NCBI GenBank assembly: GCA_030594505.1
Contig: JAUVFC010000109.1
Coordinates: 1-6,137 of the forward strand
Length of the DNA stretch: 6,137 nucleotides
Source of the DNA: Desulfobacterales bacterium
GTDB lineage: Bacteria; Desulfobacterota; Desulfobacteria; Desulfobacterales; C00003106
Direction of reading: 5' to 3'
Part shown: positions 1 through 6,100 of the stretch, in pieces
Layout of the letters: each line of letters starts with the position of its first letter
Numbering within the stretch: the first letter of the stretch is position 1
Program-made: the position numbers and the translations under genes
The notes under the pieces: generated by a model
The model's input: the letters and a program-made list of their open reading frames with translations, nothing else
Database searches by the model: none
Told to the model about the DNA's origin: nothing

Positions 1-359
1 AGGGAGTGAACACCGGCGTTTTCGGCTCCATGTCCAAGTTGTTTGACGGCAAAATCGGGGCCTTTGCCTATCTTCTTTTTGTCTTGCTCTATTTCCCGTG
101 CGTGGCCGCGATAGCTGCCGTCTATCGCGAGACCAATCTCAAGTGGTCTCTCTTTATCGGCGCCTGGACGACCGGCCTGGCATACACGGCCGCCGTATTA
201 TTCTATCAGCTTGGTACAATAGGCCGCCATCCAGGCTCCTCTTTGTCCTGGATTGGCATCATGATCGGCATTTTTGCTGTGGTGGTGTTCGTCATGAGAC
301 ATCTGGGCCAGAGAGAAAGAAAAGCTAAACCCGAGATTCTTGGCGCGGCAAGGGCATAG
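1..359 (+). CDS. feoB: Ferrous iron transport protein B, C-terminal fragment
   Basis: This is the C-terminal end of the inner-membrane Fe(II) permease FeoB. The reading frame is open to the left edge, so the gene continues upstream and the GTG at 6 is not a start. About 119 residues are visible. The segment with Phe-Gly-Ser-Met followed by Leu-Leu-Tyr-Phe-Pro-Cys-Val-Ala and then Arg-Glu is the characteristic late FeoB membrane region, including the Pro-Cys pair. It is followed by a helix containing Trp-Thr-Thr-Gly-Leu-Ala-Tyr and ending Tyr-Gln, then a final helix near residues 80-98 and a short basic tail. The GTPase domain and the Gate motifs lie outside the window. The next gene starts 21 bases after the stop, and a protein with three FeoA-like domains lies further along the same strand, which fits a Feo operon. 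The family assignment is firm; the metal specificity is inherited from the family. Confidence 0.9.
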   Translation, partial: GVNTGVFGSMSKLFDGKIGAFAYLLFVLLYFPCVAAIAAVYRETNLKWSLFIGAWTTGLAYTAAVLFYQLGTIGRHPGSSLSWIGIMIGIFAVVVFVMRHLGQRERKAKPEILGAARA

Positions 360-380
360 AATTCAGGGGATGCTTCAGGA

Positions 381-959
381 ATGGGAAAAACACTCCTCAT
401 TATTGGCGTGCACGTAGAGGAACTCCGTTTGGGGGAAAGGGTTGCGGAAGGCGCGAGAGAGCTGGGAATCGATGTGTTGCGTATTGAACACGGACTCTCC
501 AATGACCGGTTCCTTTACGGCAATATCTTCTACTACGACACCTTTCTCCGGGAGCTTTATCTCCAGACGCACATGCAGATTCAGGGAAATTACAGCCTTG
601 CAATAGACCTGCATGCAGGGGTCAACCAGGCGGGTTGTTGCGCGGACGTATTCTGTAAGGAGACCTCCGTCCTTGACTGCCTGAATAGCGTCTTGCAAAA
701 CAGGCTTTTCCTGCTATCGGAAAAAGTCCGCCTGCTGAAAATCGTCAAAGATATGGCCGCACGTCCAAAATTTGCAGATCTGAGTTACCTGTCTTGCAAG
801 ACCTTTATACCGGAAGCAGTTTGGGAAGGACGCCATTATCACTACGTGGGGCTTGAGATATACTTGCCCCGTCCGGGCCAGGGAAGCCGAGAGGATTGGC
901 TCTTTGCCCGGCAGTTGGTGAAGTGCATACATGAGTGCGGCAGAAAACTTAAGGAGTAG
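381..959 (+). CDS. Small AstE/aspartoacylase-like putative zinc hydrolase
   Basis: This is a soluble protein of 192 residues with no signal peptide or membrane segment. Its start has the pattern hydrophobic strand, Gly-Val-His11-x-x-Glu14. A second strand ends in Asp76-Leu-His78, and a late strand carries Gly-Leu-Glu159. That order (HxxE, then a DLH, then a Glu) matches the zinc ligands and catalytic Glu of succinylglutamate desuccinylase/aspartoacylase proteins, which cleave N-acyl amino acids. It is much shorter than the usual roughly 300 residues and lacks the C-terminal domain, and the usual HGNE is HVEE, so the substrate is unknown. Seven cysteines are present, three of them (86, 87, 92) just after the DLH motif. 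AGGGGA at 365-370 lies 10 bases before the ATG. It sits between feoB and a metal ATPase, suggesting a role tied to iron or metal handling, possibly on a metal-binding metabolite, but this is inference. An N-formylglutamate amidohydrolase-like fold is an alternative. Confidence 0.6.
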   Translation: MGKTLLIIGVHVEELRLGERVAEGARELGIDVLRIEHGLSNDRFLYGNIFYYDTFLRELYLQTHMQIQGNYSLAIDLHAGVNQAGCCADVFCKETSVLDCLNSVLQNRLFLLSEKVRLLKIVKDMAARPKFADLSYLSCKTFIPEAVWEGRHYHYVGLEIYLPRPGQGSREDWLFARQLVKCIHECGRKLKE

Positions 960-978
960 ATAAAGAGGAACAAAACCA

Positions 979-3075
979 ATGAAAGCCATAGAAACCACCA
1001 GGGGAAACCGATTCGAGATTGCCCATGAAATTCCGGGAAGAATTCGAATTCTCAGCCCCTCTCTCAGTGATCCCTATCTCGACACTCGTTATCTTGAGGC
1101 CTATCTTGAGGGACTGCCGGGGGTGGAAACTGTGCGTTTAAACAAGGTGGCGGGATCTATCGTGGTTACGTACGAGGACGAGCCGGATACCCGGACAAGT
1201 ATCCTTGAGATTCTGGAGAATCCGCCCCGGGAATTTTTTTGCACCCGATACGATCTGTCTAATCCGCCGGATCTTACGAACACCTTCAAGGTCGGCGCAG
1301 TCCTTCTCGCTACATTTTTTCTCCCCTGGCGGCTGAAGGCGATCCTGTCCTGGATTACGGCCGCTCCGATCATATCGAAAGGGATCAAGAGCCTCTTTGC
1401 CGGAAAGATCACAGTTGACATTCTTGATGCCAGCGCGGTTGCCTTTACCCTGCTGAGAAGAGACTATTTTGCAGGCAACGCCATTGTTCTGCTGCTGACC
1501 TTTGGCGAGTATCTCGAAGGCCTTACCGAGTACAGGTCCAACAGGCTTCTCCTGAGTCTTTACAAGCACGAAGCGGAAATGGTCTGGATCGAGGTGGATG
1601 GAGTTGAGACAGAAATCCCGGTCAGGGATGTGCGTATTGGCGATATCGTTATCTGCGGGCACGGCGAACTCATTCCTGTGGACGGTGTTGTGGCGGAAGG
1701 CGCTGCTGCCGTCAACCAGGCCTCCATTACAGGGGAGCCCTTGCCGGTGGACACCACTGTCGGTGACGAGGTCTTTTCAGGAACATTTATTGAAGAGGGT
1801 CGTATCAAAATCCGGGCCACCCGGGTCGGGGCTGAAGCCACAACCGCCAAGATCAGTCAGTATATAGAAAAATCGCTGAACAACAAGTCGATCATTCAAA
1901 CCGAGTCCTCGGCCCTTGCGGATCGTCTTGTCCCCCTCACCTTTGGGATGGGTATCGCCATCTTCGCAGTCACAGGCGACTTCCGCAGGGCATCAGCCGT
2001 ACTGACCGTGGATTACTCCTGTGCATTGAAACTCGTGAGCCCCGTGGCCGTAAAAACCGGTATGAACTCAGCGGCCCAGGGGGGTGTCATCATCAAGGGT
2101 GCGCCTGCACTCGAGGCCGTCGCCAAAGCGGATACATTTATTTTCGACAAGACCGGAACCCTGACAAAAGGATCTCCTGAGGTCACGGATGTCATTTCAT
2201 TCAATGGCGGCACAGCAAAAGAGGTTCTCAGCCTGGCAGCCGCGGCAGAAGCCCATTATCGCCATCCTGCGGCTACAGCGATACTCGAAGAAGCGGCCCG
2301 TCGCAAGATAACGGTTTCCCGGGCGTCCGAATGCGATTTTATTGTTGCGCATGGGGTCTCGGCATTTGTCAATTCGTTTAATGTGCTGGTGGGCAATTTT
2401 CATTTTCTCGCTGAAGTCGAAGGGATCGATTGCTCCGTGAGCGAGGCCGGCGCCGGGAAACTGCGATCCCAGGGAAAGAGCCTGCTTTATGTGGCCAAAG
2501 AGGAGAAGCTCATCGGTCTGATAGCGGTTCGCGATATTATTCGGCCTGAGGCTGCCGCAGCGCTAAAGAGGCTCAAAGCGGCAGGAGTGAAACGGCTCAT
2601 TATGCTGACCGGCGATCAAAAAGAAAGCGCCGAGATCCTGGCCCGGAAGCTGGGTATTGATGAAATCCACTGGAAGCTTCTGCCCGAAGACAAAGGTGAT
2701 ATCATCGAGCAGTTGCAGAAGCAGGGTCATGTTGTGGCTTTTGTTGGGGATGGCGCCAACGATGCGCCCGCCCTTGTCAAGGCGGACGTTGGAATTTCCA
2801 TGCCCGGTGGCGCTGATCTTGCCAAAGAATCGGCACATGTGATATTACTTAACGAAGATCTGACGTCTCTTGCCTTTTCCCGTGAGGTTTCTCAGAAGGT
2901 CATGTCTGTTATAAGAAACAATTTTTACATGACCCTGAGCATCAACTCCTTTGCTTTACTCCTTGCGGTGTTCGGATTTGTGTCACCGCTTACGGCAGCG
3001 CTTATACATAACTGCAGCACGATCGGGCTTCTTGGCTACGCTCTTAAAGCCACATCCATATCAAGCCGAGGATAG
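979..3075 (+). CDS. P1B-type metal-transporting ATPase (YSC type, possibly FezB-like)
   Basis: This is an integral inner-membrane ATP-driven metal pump of 698 residues. Residues 12-80 form an HMA-like domain whose start reads His16-x-x-Pro-Gly-Arg21-x-Arg23 and which has no CxxC metal motif. About eight membrane helices are expected: four at 102-182, two at 315-358 and two at 649-690. The actuator motif TGEP is at 251-254, the phosphorylated Asp390 lies in DKTGTLT, the P1B-specific His-Pro is at 429-430, TGD is at 544-546, and GDGAND is at 590-595. In helix 4, where Cu and Zn pumps have Cys-Pro-Cys, this protein has Tyr346-Ser347-Cys348-Ala-Leu-Lys, and helix 6 has His677-Asn-Cys-Ser. This departs from the classic Cu, Zn and Co groups. 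From memory it resembles the poorly characterised P1B-6 set that includes ferrosome FezB, an assignment that needs a tree. AGAGGA at 964-969 precedes the ATG by nine bases. The feoB and FeoA-like neighbours favour iron as substrate. Confidence 0.9.
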   Translation: MKAIETTRGNRFEIAHEIPGRIRILSPSLSDPYLDTRYLEAYLEGLPGVETVRLNKVAGSIVVTYEDEPDTRTSILEILENPPREFFCTRYDLSNPPDLTNTFKVGAVLLATFFLPWRLKAILSWITAAPIISKGIKSLFAGKITVDILDASAVAFTLLRRDYFAGNAIVLLLTFGEYLEGLTEYRSNRLLLSLYKHEAEMVWIEVDGVETEIPVRDVRIGDIVICGHGELIPVDGVVAEGAAAVNQASITGEPLPVDTTVGDEVFSGTFIEEGRIKIRATRVGAEATTAKISQYIEKSLNNKSIIQTESSALADRLVPLTFGMGIAIFAVTGDFRRASAVLTVDYSCALKLVSPVAVKTGMNSAAQGGVIIKGAPALEAVAKADTFIFDKTGTLTKGSPEVTDVISFNGGTAKEVLSLAAAAEAHYRHPAATAILEEAARRKITVSRASECDFIVAHGVSAFVNSFNVLVGNFHFLAEVEGIDCSVSEAGAGKLRSQGKSLLYVAKEEKLIGLIAVRDIIRPEAAAALKRLKAAGVKRLIMLTGDQKESAEILARKLGIDEIHWKLLPEDKGDIIEQLQKQGHVVAFVGDGANDAPALVKADVGISMPGGADLAKESAHVILLNEDLTSLAFSREVSQKVMSVIRNNFYMTLSINSFALLLAVFGFVSPLTAALIHNCSTIGLLGYALKATSISSRG

Positions 3076-3139
3076 AACAATCCTGACAAAGGGAGATGAC
3101 CGAGCCCTTAGTGGCGCAATTGAAAACAGTTTTTGGAAC

Positions 3140-3145
3140 GGGGGA
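3140..3145 (+). promoter_or_regulatory. Ribosome binding site deciding the FeoA-like start
   Basis: GGGGGA is eight bases upstream of the ATG at 3154. An in-frame TTG at 3133 would lie before this site and has no comparable site of its own, so the ATG is preferred. Confidence 0.6.
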
Positions 3146-3153
3146 TCGACAAA

Positions 3154-3870
3154 ATGATGACTGTTGAAGAAGCTCACGCAGGTGACATCCTGCGCTTGGT
3201 CCGGGTCATGGACAGCAAACTCGAAAAAGACCTGAACAGAATCGGGTTGTCGCCAGGATCAACGTTTGTCAAGTTTCCGAAACAAGAAATCGAGCGTCAG
3301 TCAGTCCGCGTGCGGGGCGAGAAAACAAACGTTGTACTCGGCGGGGGAATGAGCGCCAAGATTATCGTAACAAGGGCCGATGGCAGCAAGACACCTCTTT
3401 CCGGGATGAACTCAAAGGAGGAAGGCAAGATCGAAGCGTTGTCAGGGGGGCCCAAACTACATGAGACCCTGGAGACACTCGGGCTGAAAATCGGAGATCG
3501 CATAAAGTTCTTGCGCAAGCTGCCTCCGATGGAATATGTGGCGGTCTTAGACAAGAAAAGGCATCTCCATCTACAGGAAGGGATAGCTTCGAAAATCTGG
3601 GGTGTGACTGAAAACCAGGAAGCTCAATTTACATCGGCCAGGGTCCGGAAGGAATTTAAAGTGAGTAAACTGCTCGGAGGAACTCGTGCCCAGAGGTATC
3701 TGACGAATTTAGGAATCAAACCGGGGACATCCCTGATTCTGATAGGAATAGAGGAGGGCAAACGAATTGGGTATGGTCCAAAAGGCCATCTCGCCATAGA
3801 GACCAAAGACGGATTTCATATCTATCTTGGCCCGGTTGAAGCCGATTCCATATATGTGGATGCGGTATAA
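3154..3870 (+). CDS. Triple FeoA-domain protein
   Basis: This is a soluble protein of 238 residues built from three FeoA-like (SH3-type) domains in tandem. FeoA is normally a single domain of about 75 residues that partners with FeoB in Fe(II) uptake. Domain 1 spans about 4-75, domain 2 about 90-150 and domain 3 about 167-238. Each carries the family signature of helix end, (Ile/Leu)-Gly-(Leu/Ile), two residues, then Gly: at 30-35, 109-114 and 186-191. The three copies are strongly diverged from each other, so the triplication looks old. There is no signal peptide, membrane segment or DNA-binding helix-turn-helix, so it is unlike a DtxR regulator that merely carries an FeoA-like C-terminus. 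The start was set by the GGGGGA site upstream; a longer TTG start would add seven residues. The gene is the last of the G+C-richer operon, 78 bases after the ATPase. A role as FeoB modulator or scaffold is inferred. Confidence 0.8.
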   Translation: MMTVEEAHAGDILRLVRVMDSKLEKDLNRIGLSPGSTFVKFPKQEIERQSVRVRGEKTNVVLGGGMSAKIIVTRADGSKTPLSGMNSKEEGKIEALSGGPKLHETLETLGLKIGDRIKFLRKLPPMEYVAVLDKKRHLHLQEGIASKIWGVTENQEAQFTSARVRKEFKVSKLLGGTRAQRYLTNLGIKPGTSLILIGIEEGKRIGYGPKGHLAIETKDGFHIYLGPVEADSIYVDAV

Positions 3871-4014
3871 TGAGTGTCCGACTACTTCACCACTCTCGAC
3901 GGCTGCCAACGTAAGGCGGAACTTATCAATACAATGCGATCAATTAAATAAAAAATCAGATAACAACGGCCTTATTCCGGACGTTCTGCGCCACAGAAAA
4001 GTAGAAATATTATT
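3871..4014. other. Intergenic junction between two base-composition regimes
   Basis: This gap separates the Feo-type operon from the DUF1007-NicO pair. The first part is still G+C-rich and the sequence turns A+T-rich from about 3930. No convincing terminator hairpin was seen. A weak promoter-like pair, TTATCA at 3923-3928 and TTAAAT at 3944-3949, is only 15 bases apart and should not be relied on. No clear ribosome binding site precedes the ATG at 4015. Confidence 0.5.
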
Positions 4015-4623
4015 ATGCGAAAAAAAATAACTATTATATTCACCATATCCATTATCCTTCTGGCAATATTTTGCAGTGTTGCTTTGTCACACCCGCATGT
4101 CTTTATTGCTCAAAGGATAAAAGTAGTTTTTGATGATCAAGGGCTTGCAGGCTTCAACATTTACTGGACGTTTGATGATATGTTTGCCAGCATGATAGCT
4201 GGAGATTATGACAAAAACCAAAACGAAGTTTTAGAAAAAAGTGAAGTGGCACTAATAAAAAAAGAGGCTTTTTCATATGTATCCAACTACAATTACTTTA
4301 CTTTTGTGAAAATTGATGGGAAACTTTTTGATGTTAAGTTTATTCAAGATTTTTCAGCTGAGTTTCATGATAAAAAATTAGTTTACAAGTTTTTTATCCC
4401 TTGTCATGTTACGGCCACAAGTAACTTTAAACATGTTACTGTTGCCTCATATGATCCATCGTATTACAGCGCTATTTTCTTTGCGAATAACGGTTCAGTA
4501 TCATTAGATAATTCTGAATCCTTTAAAGTAAAAACGGCTATTAAAGAAGATAAGTCAACATCAATATACTACGGACAGTTCAATCCATGGGCGCTATTTT
4601 TAGATTTTCGGACAAAACAATGA
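4015..4623 (+). CDS. DUF1007-family exported protein
   Basis: This is a protein of 202 residues that is probably periplasmic. It begins with a basic tip and a hydrophobic signal segment (about 5-24); cleavage after Ala-Leu-Ser25 would leave a mature N-terminus of His-Pro-His-Val-Phe, the hallmark of DUF1007 proteins. An EF-hand-like loop at 66-77 has Asp66, Asn68, Asn70 and Glu77 in the right places with Leu73 at the hydrophobic position, so it may bind a divalent cation such as Ca. Members of this family occur beside NicO-type nickel/cobalt transporters and are thought to serve as periplasmic partners; their biochemical role is unknown. The stop codon overlaps the start of the transporter gene (ATGA), so the two are translationally coupled. 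No clear ribosome binding site is seen before the ATG at 4015, though the signal-peptide start supports it. The gene is much more A+T-rich than the Feo-type genes before it. Confidence 0.85.
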   Translation: MRKKITIIFTISIILLAIFCSVALSHPHVFIAQRIKVVFDDQGLAGFNIYWTFDDMFASMIAGDYDKNQNEVLEKSEVALIKKEAFSYVSNYNYFTFVKIDGKLFDVKFIQDFSAEFHDKKLVYKFFIPCHVTATSNFKHVTVASYDPSYYSAIFFANNGSVSLDNSESFKVKTAIKEDKSTSIYYGQFNPWALFLDFRTKQ

Positions 4624-5519
4624 AACAATCTGTAATCTTTCTAATTTTATTGTTAACTTTTTTGATTGCCCCTTTGGCAAGTGCCCACAATCCTTTTACA
4701 ACAAAGCCGGAAAATCAGCATGCTGCATCCATGCCTGTTATTAGCAATAAATTTTTTGCGAAAATAATTATATGGCAGCAAAAATTAAAAGCAAAAATGT
4801 CTTCACTTGTCCAGCAGGCTGAATCGACAGGCAGCATAAAACCATTATTGTTGCTTATTATGGCCGCATTTGCATACGGAGTAATCCACGCTGCCGGCCC
4901 TGGTCATGGGAAGGCCATTGCCTTATCTTACGTATTGTCACAACGGCCTTCATATATCCAGGGTCTGCTGTTCAGTAATTGCATGGCCCTGTTTCACGGC
5001 GCTTCAGGTATTATTTTTGTGCTCGTTATACGCTTTATTCTAAAAACAAACATTATCAAAAACCTTGAAACCGTCACAAACATAACCCAGGTCATCAGTT
5101 ACAGCATCATCGCCTGTTTTGGCCTTGGCATTTTTATACACAGCATTTACAAATTGATAAAAAAAAATGACCAAAAACAGCACACGTATGAAACTTTTAA
5201 ATCCGGGGAATACACTAATCCTGTTCTGTTAGCGCTTGTTGTTGGCAGTATTCCCTGCCCCGGCGTTGTGATGGTTATGCTCTTTACATTATCAATGGAT
5301 CTAATTGCCCTTGGGATAATATTAGGGATAACCATTTCAATCGGAATGGCACTTACAGTATCAATTGTTGTATTAATCACCATATCAGGAAAAGTCGCCT
5401 CACTTACCGCAATTTCAAAAAACAGTAAACGGACAGTTCTTATTGAATTTGGCATTGAAGTATTTTCTGGTCTATTGTTAATGACACTCGGAATATTATT
5501 TTTAGGAACAAATTTATAA
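4620..5519 (+). CDS. NicO/RcnA-family nickel/cobalt-type transporter
   Basis: This is an inner-membrane transporter of 299 residues. A signal-like segment (1-22, ending Ala-Ser-Ala before His23) is followed by a periplasmic stretch and about six membrane helices: 75-92, 112-140, 157-180, 201-225, 228-257 and 275-297. The first core helix ends in the family signature His90-Ala-Ala-Gly-Pro-Gly-His96-Gly-Lys, a second His-Gly is at 126-127, and Gly-Ser-Ile-Pro-Cys-Pro-Gly is at 209-215. Both signatures are typical of NicO proteins, which move Ni(II) or Co(II), usually outward. The cytoplasmic loop at 180-200 is short and holds only one His, unlike the long His-rich loop of RcnA, so the metal may differ. 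An in-frame ATG at 4587 would lie inside the DUF1007 gene and before the signal segment; the ATG at 4620, overlapping the upstream stop as ATGA, is preferred. Iron or manganese export cannot be excluded. Confidence 0.85.
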   Translation: MKQSVIFLILLLTFLIAPLASAHNPFTTKPENQHAASMPVISNKFFAKIIIWQQKLKAKMSSLVQQAESTGSIKPLLLLIMAAFAYGVIHAAGPGHGKAIALSYVLSQRPSYIQGLLFSNCMALFHGASGIIFVLVIRFILKTNIIKNLETVTNITQVISYSIIACFGLGIFIHSIYKLIKKNDQKQHTYETFKSGEYTNPVLLALVVGSIPCPGVVMVMLFTLSMDLIALGIILGITISIGMALTVSIVVLITISGKVASLTAISKNSKRTVLIEFGIEVFSGLLLMTLGILFLGTNL

Positions 5520-5577
5520 CCCTTCACAGGGCGCCCCTCCCACACCACGCAGCATACGGGTCCGTACTGAGCGGTTC
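5520..5577 (-). mobile_element. Truncated group II intron 3'-end remnant
   Basis: Read on the minus strand from 5577, this begins GAACCGC, forms a stem-loop around TACGGACCCGTA (5567-5556), and then has GTGGTGTGGGAGGGG (5548-5534) followed by GGGCGCC-like sequence. This arrangement matches, from memory, the conserved sequence near the 3' end of bacterial group II introns (domain V/VI area) downstream of the reverse transcriptase. The expected second arm of the last hairpin and the intron end are missing, because the stretch stops exactly at the stop codon of the NicO gene. No reverse transcriptase remnant is seen further along the minus strand, so this is a dead fragment. It could instead be another repeat family that shares this motif. 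Confidence 0.45.
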
Positions 5578-5654
5578 GGCTGATAATGCAAAAAGGGAGT
5601 GAAACATGTCACTGGCATCCCGTGCACTGAGATGAAATGTCCTGATTGAGGCAT

Positions 5655-5703
5655 ACCTATGGCACGAAAACTTTGAGCACGCACATAGGTTTCTTTTATT
5701 TTT
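5655..5703 (+). terminator. Possible rho-independent terminator
   Basis: ACCTATG at 5655-5661 pairs with CATAGGT at 5684-5690 (seven base pairs, loop of 22), followed by a T-rich run (5690-5703) interrupted by single C and A bases. It lies about 135 bases after the NicO stop and could end that transcript. The long loop and modest stem make it weak. Confidence 0.3.
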
Positions 5704-5772
5704 GACGATCTGACCTATTCTACCTGCTCAATAGTATGGCAAGAAGGTTATTTGGGATTAAATCAAAAAAGG

Positions 5773-5801
5773 TTGACAAACATTTCCTTTTTAGTTAGAA
5801 A
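5773..5801 (+). promoter_or_regulatory. Sigma70-like promoter
   Basis: A perfect -35 box TTGACA (5773-5778) is followed after 17 bases by TAGAAA (5796-5801), a 4-of-6 match to the -10 box. It points toward the gene at 6109, implying a leader of about 300 bases. The -10 box lies inside the inverted repeat at 5793-5810, so a protein bound there should repress it. Confidence 0.45.
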
Positions 5802-5810
5802 AATCTAACT
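5793..5810. promoter_or_regulatory. Putative operator, TTAGA-N4-TCTAA type, copy 1
   Basis: This is an inverted repeat with perfect seven-base arms, AGTTAGA and TCTAACT, around AAAA. It overlaps the predicted -10 box and shares its core with the second copy at 5954-5969. An extra half-site TCTAA is at 5823-5827. The TTAG...CTAA arms recall DtxR-type iron or manganese operators, but the length and spacing differ from the classic IdeR/DtxR box, so the regulator is undetermined. Confidence 0.5.
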
Positions 5811-5895
5811 TATGTTATAGCATCTAATTATTAATATGGGAATCATTACAGAATAATCATTAAACCATAGGATATGATAGAATGATTTTGCTCTA

Positions 5896-5925
5896 TTTGT
5901 GTAAATTCGTGTTCATTCGTGGCTA
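5896..5925 (+). repeat. Three-unit 10-bp TTCGTG tandem repeat
   Basis: Three imperfect units follow one another without gaps: TTTGTGTAAA, TTCGTGTTCA and TTCGTGGCTA. Each repeats about one helical turn, so TCGTG faces the same side of the DNA. From memory, similar TTCGTG strings are scattered as intergenic repeats in several bacterial groups; no function is known to me. Confidence 0.5.
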
Positions 5926-5953
5926 AATAGTAACGGTTTTTTTTAACTGGTAC

Positions 5954-5969
5954 ATTAGATATATCTAAT
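5954..5969. promoter_or_regulatory. Putative operator, TTAGA-N4-TCTAA type, copy 2
   Basis: ATTAGATATATCTAAT is a perfect 16-base palindrome with the same TTAGA-N4-TCTAA core as the copy at 5793-5810. The copies are about 160 bases apart centre to centre. A TATATT at 5970-5975 follows directly, but no matching -35 box was seen. Confidence 0.5.
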
Positions 5970-6092
5970 TATATTTTAAATGCCTAAGCAAACTTATCAG
6001 ATGAAAGCCGGTAAAAAGACCGATTTCAAAGGTGGACTTTAAAGGAATCCTTAAGTTAATGACATTGAGCCGTCAATAATAAAACAAAAATC

Positions 6093-6100
6093 AGGAGGAG
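6093..6100 (+). promoter_or_regulatory. Strong ribosome binding site
   Basis: AGGAGGAG is eight bases before the ATG at 6109. It is close to a full anti-16S match and is the strongest such site in the window. Confidence 0.85.

Noticed and set aside
206..1662. Several minus-strand open frames opposite feoB, the AstE-like gene and the ATPase (for example 206-502 and 1138-1662)
   Set aside because: They lie opposite genes with clear family motifs, resemble no family I know, and lack ribosome binding sites.
3133..3153. TTG start at 3133 for the FeoA-like gene
   Set aside because: The good ribosome binding site at 3140-3145 lies downstream of it and is correctly spaced for the ATG at 3154.
3827..4030. 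Open frame of 67 codons spanning the gap after the FeoA-like gene
   Set aside because: It overlaps the end of one gene and the start of the next in another frame and has no recognisable features.
4587..4619. Earlier in-frame ATG for the NicO gene
   Set aside because: It would place eleven residues before a good signal segment and overlap the DUF1007 gene by more than the usual ATGA junction.
5147..5548. Minus-strand open frame across the end of the NicO gene and the intron-like remnant
   Set aside because: Most of it is opposite the transporter gene; its first codons only reflect the remnant.
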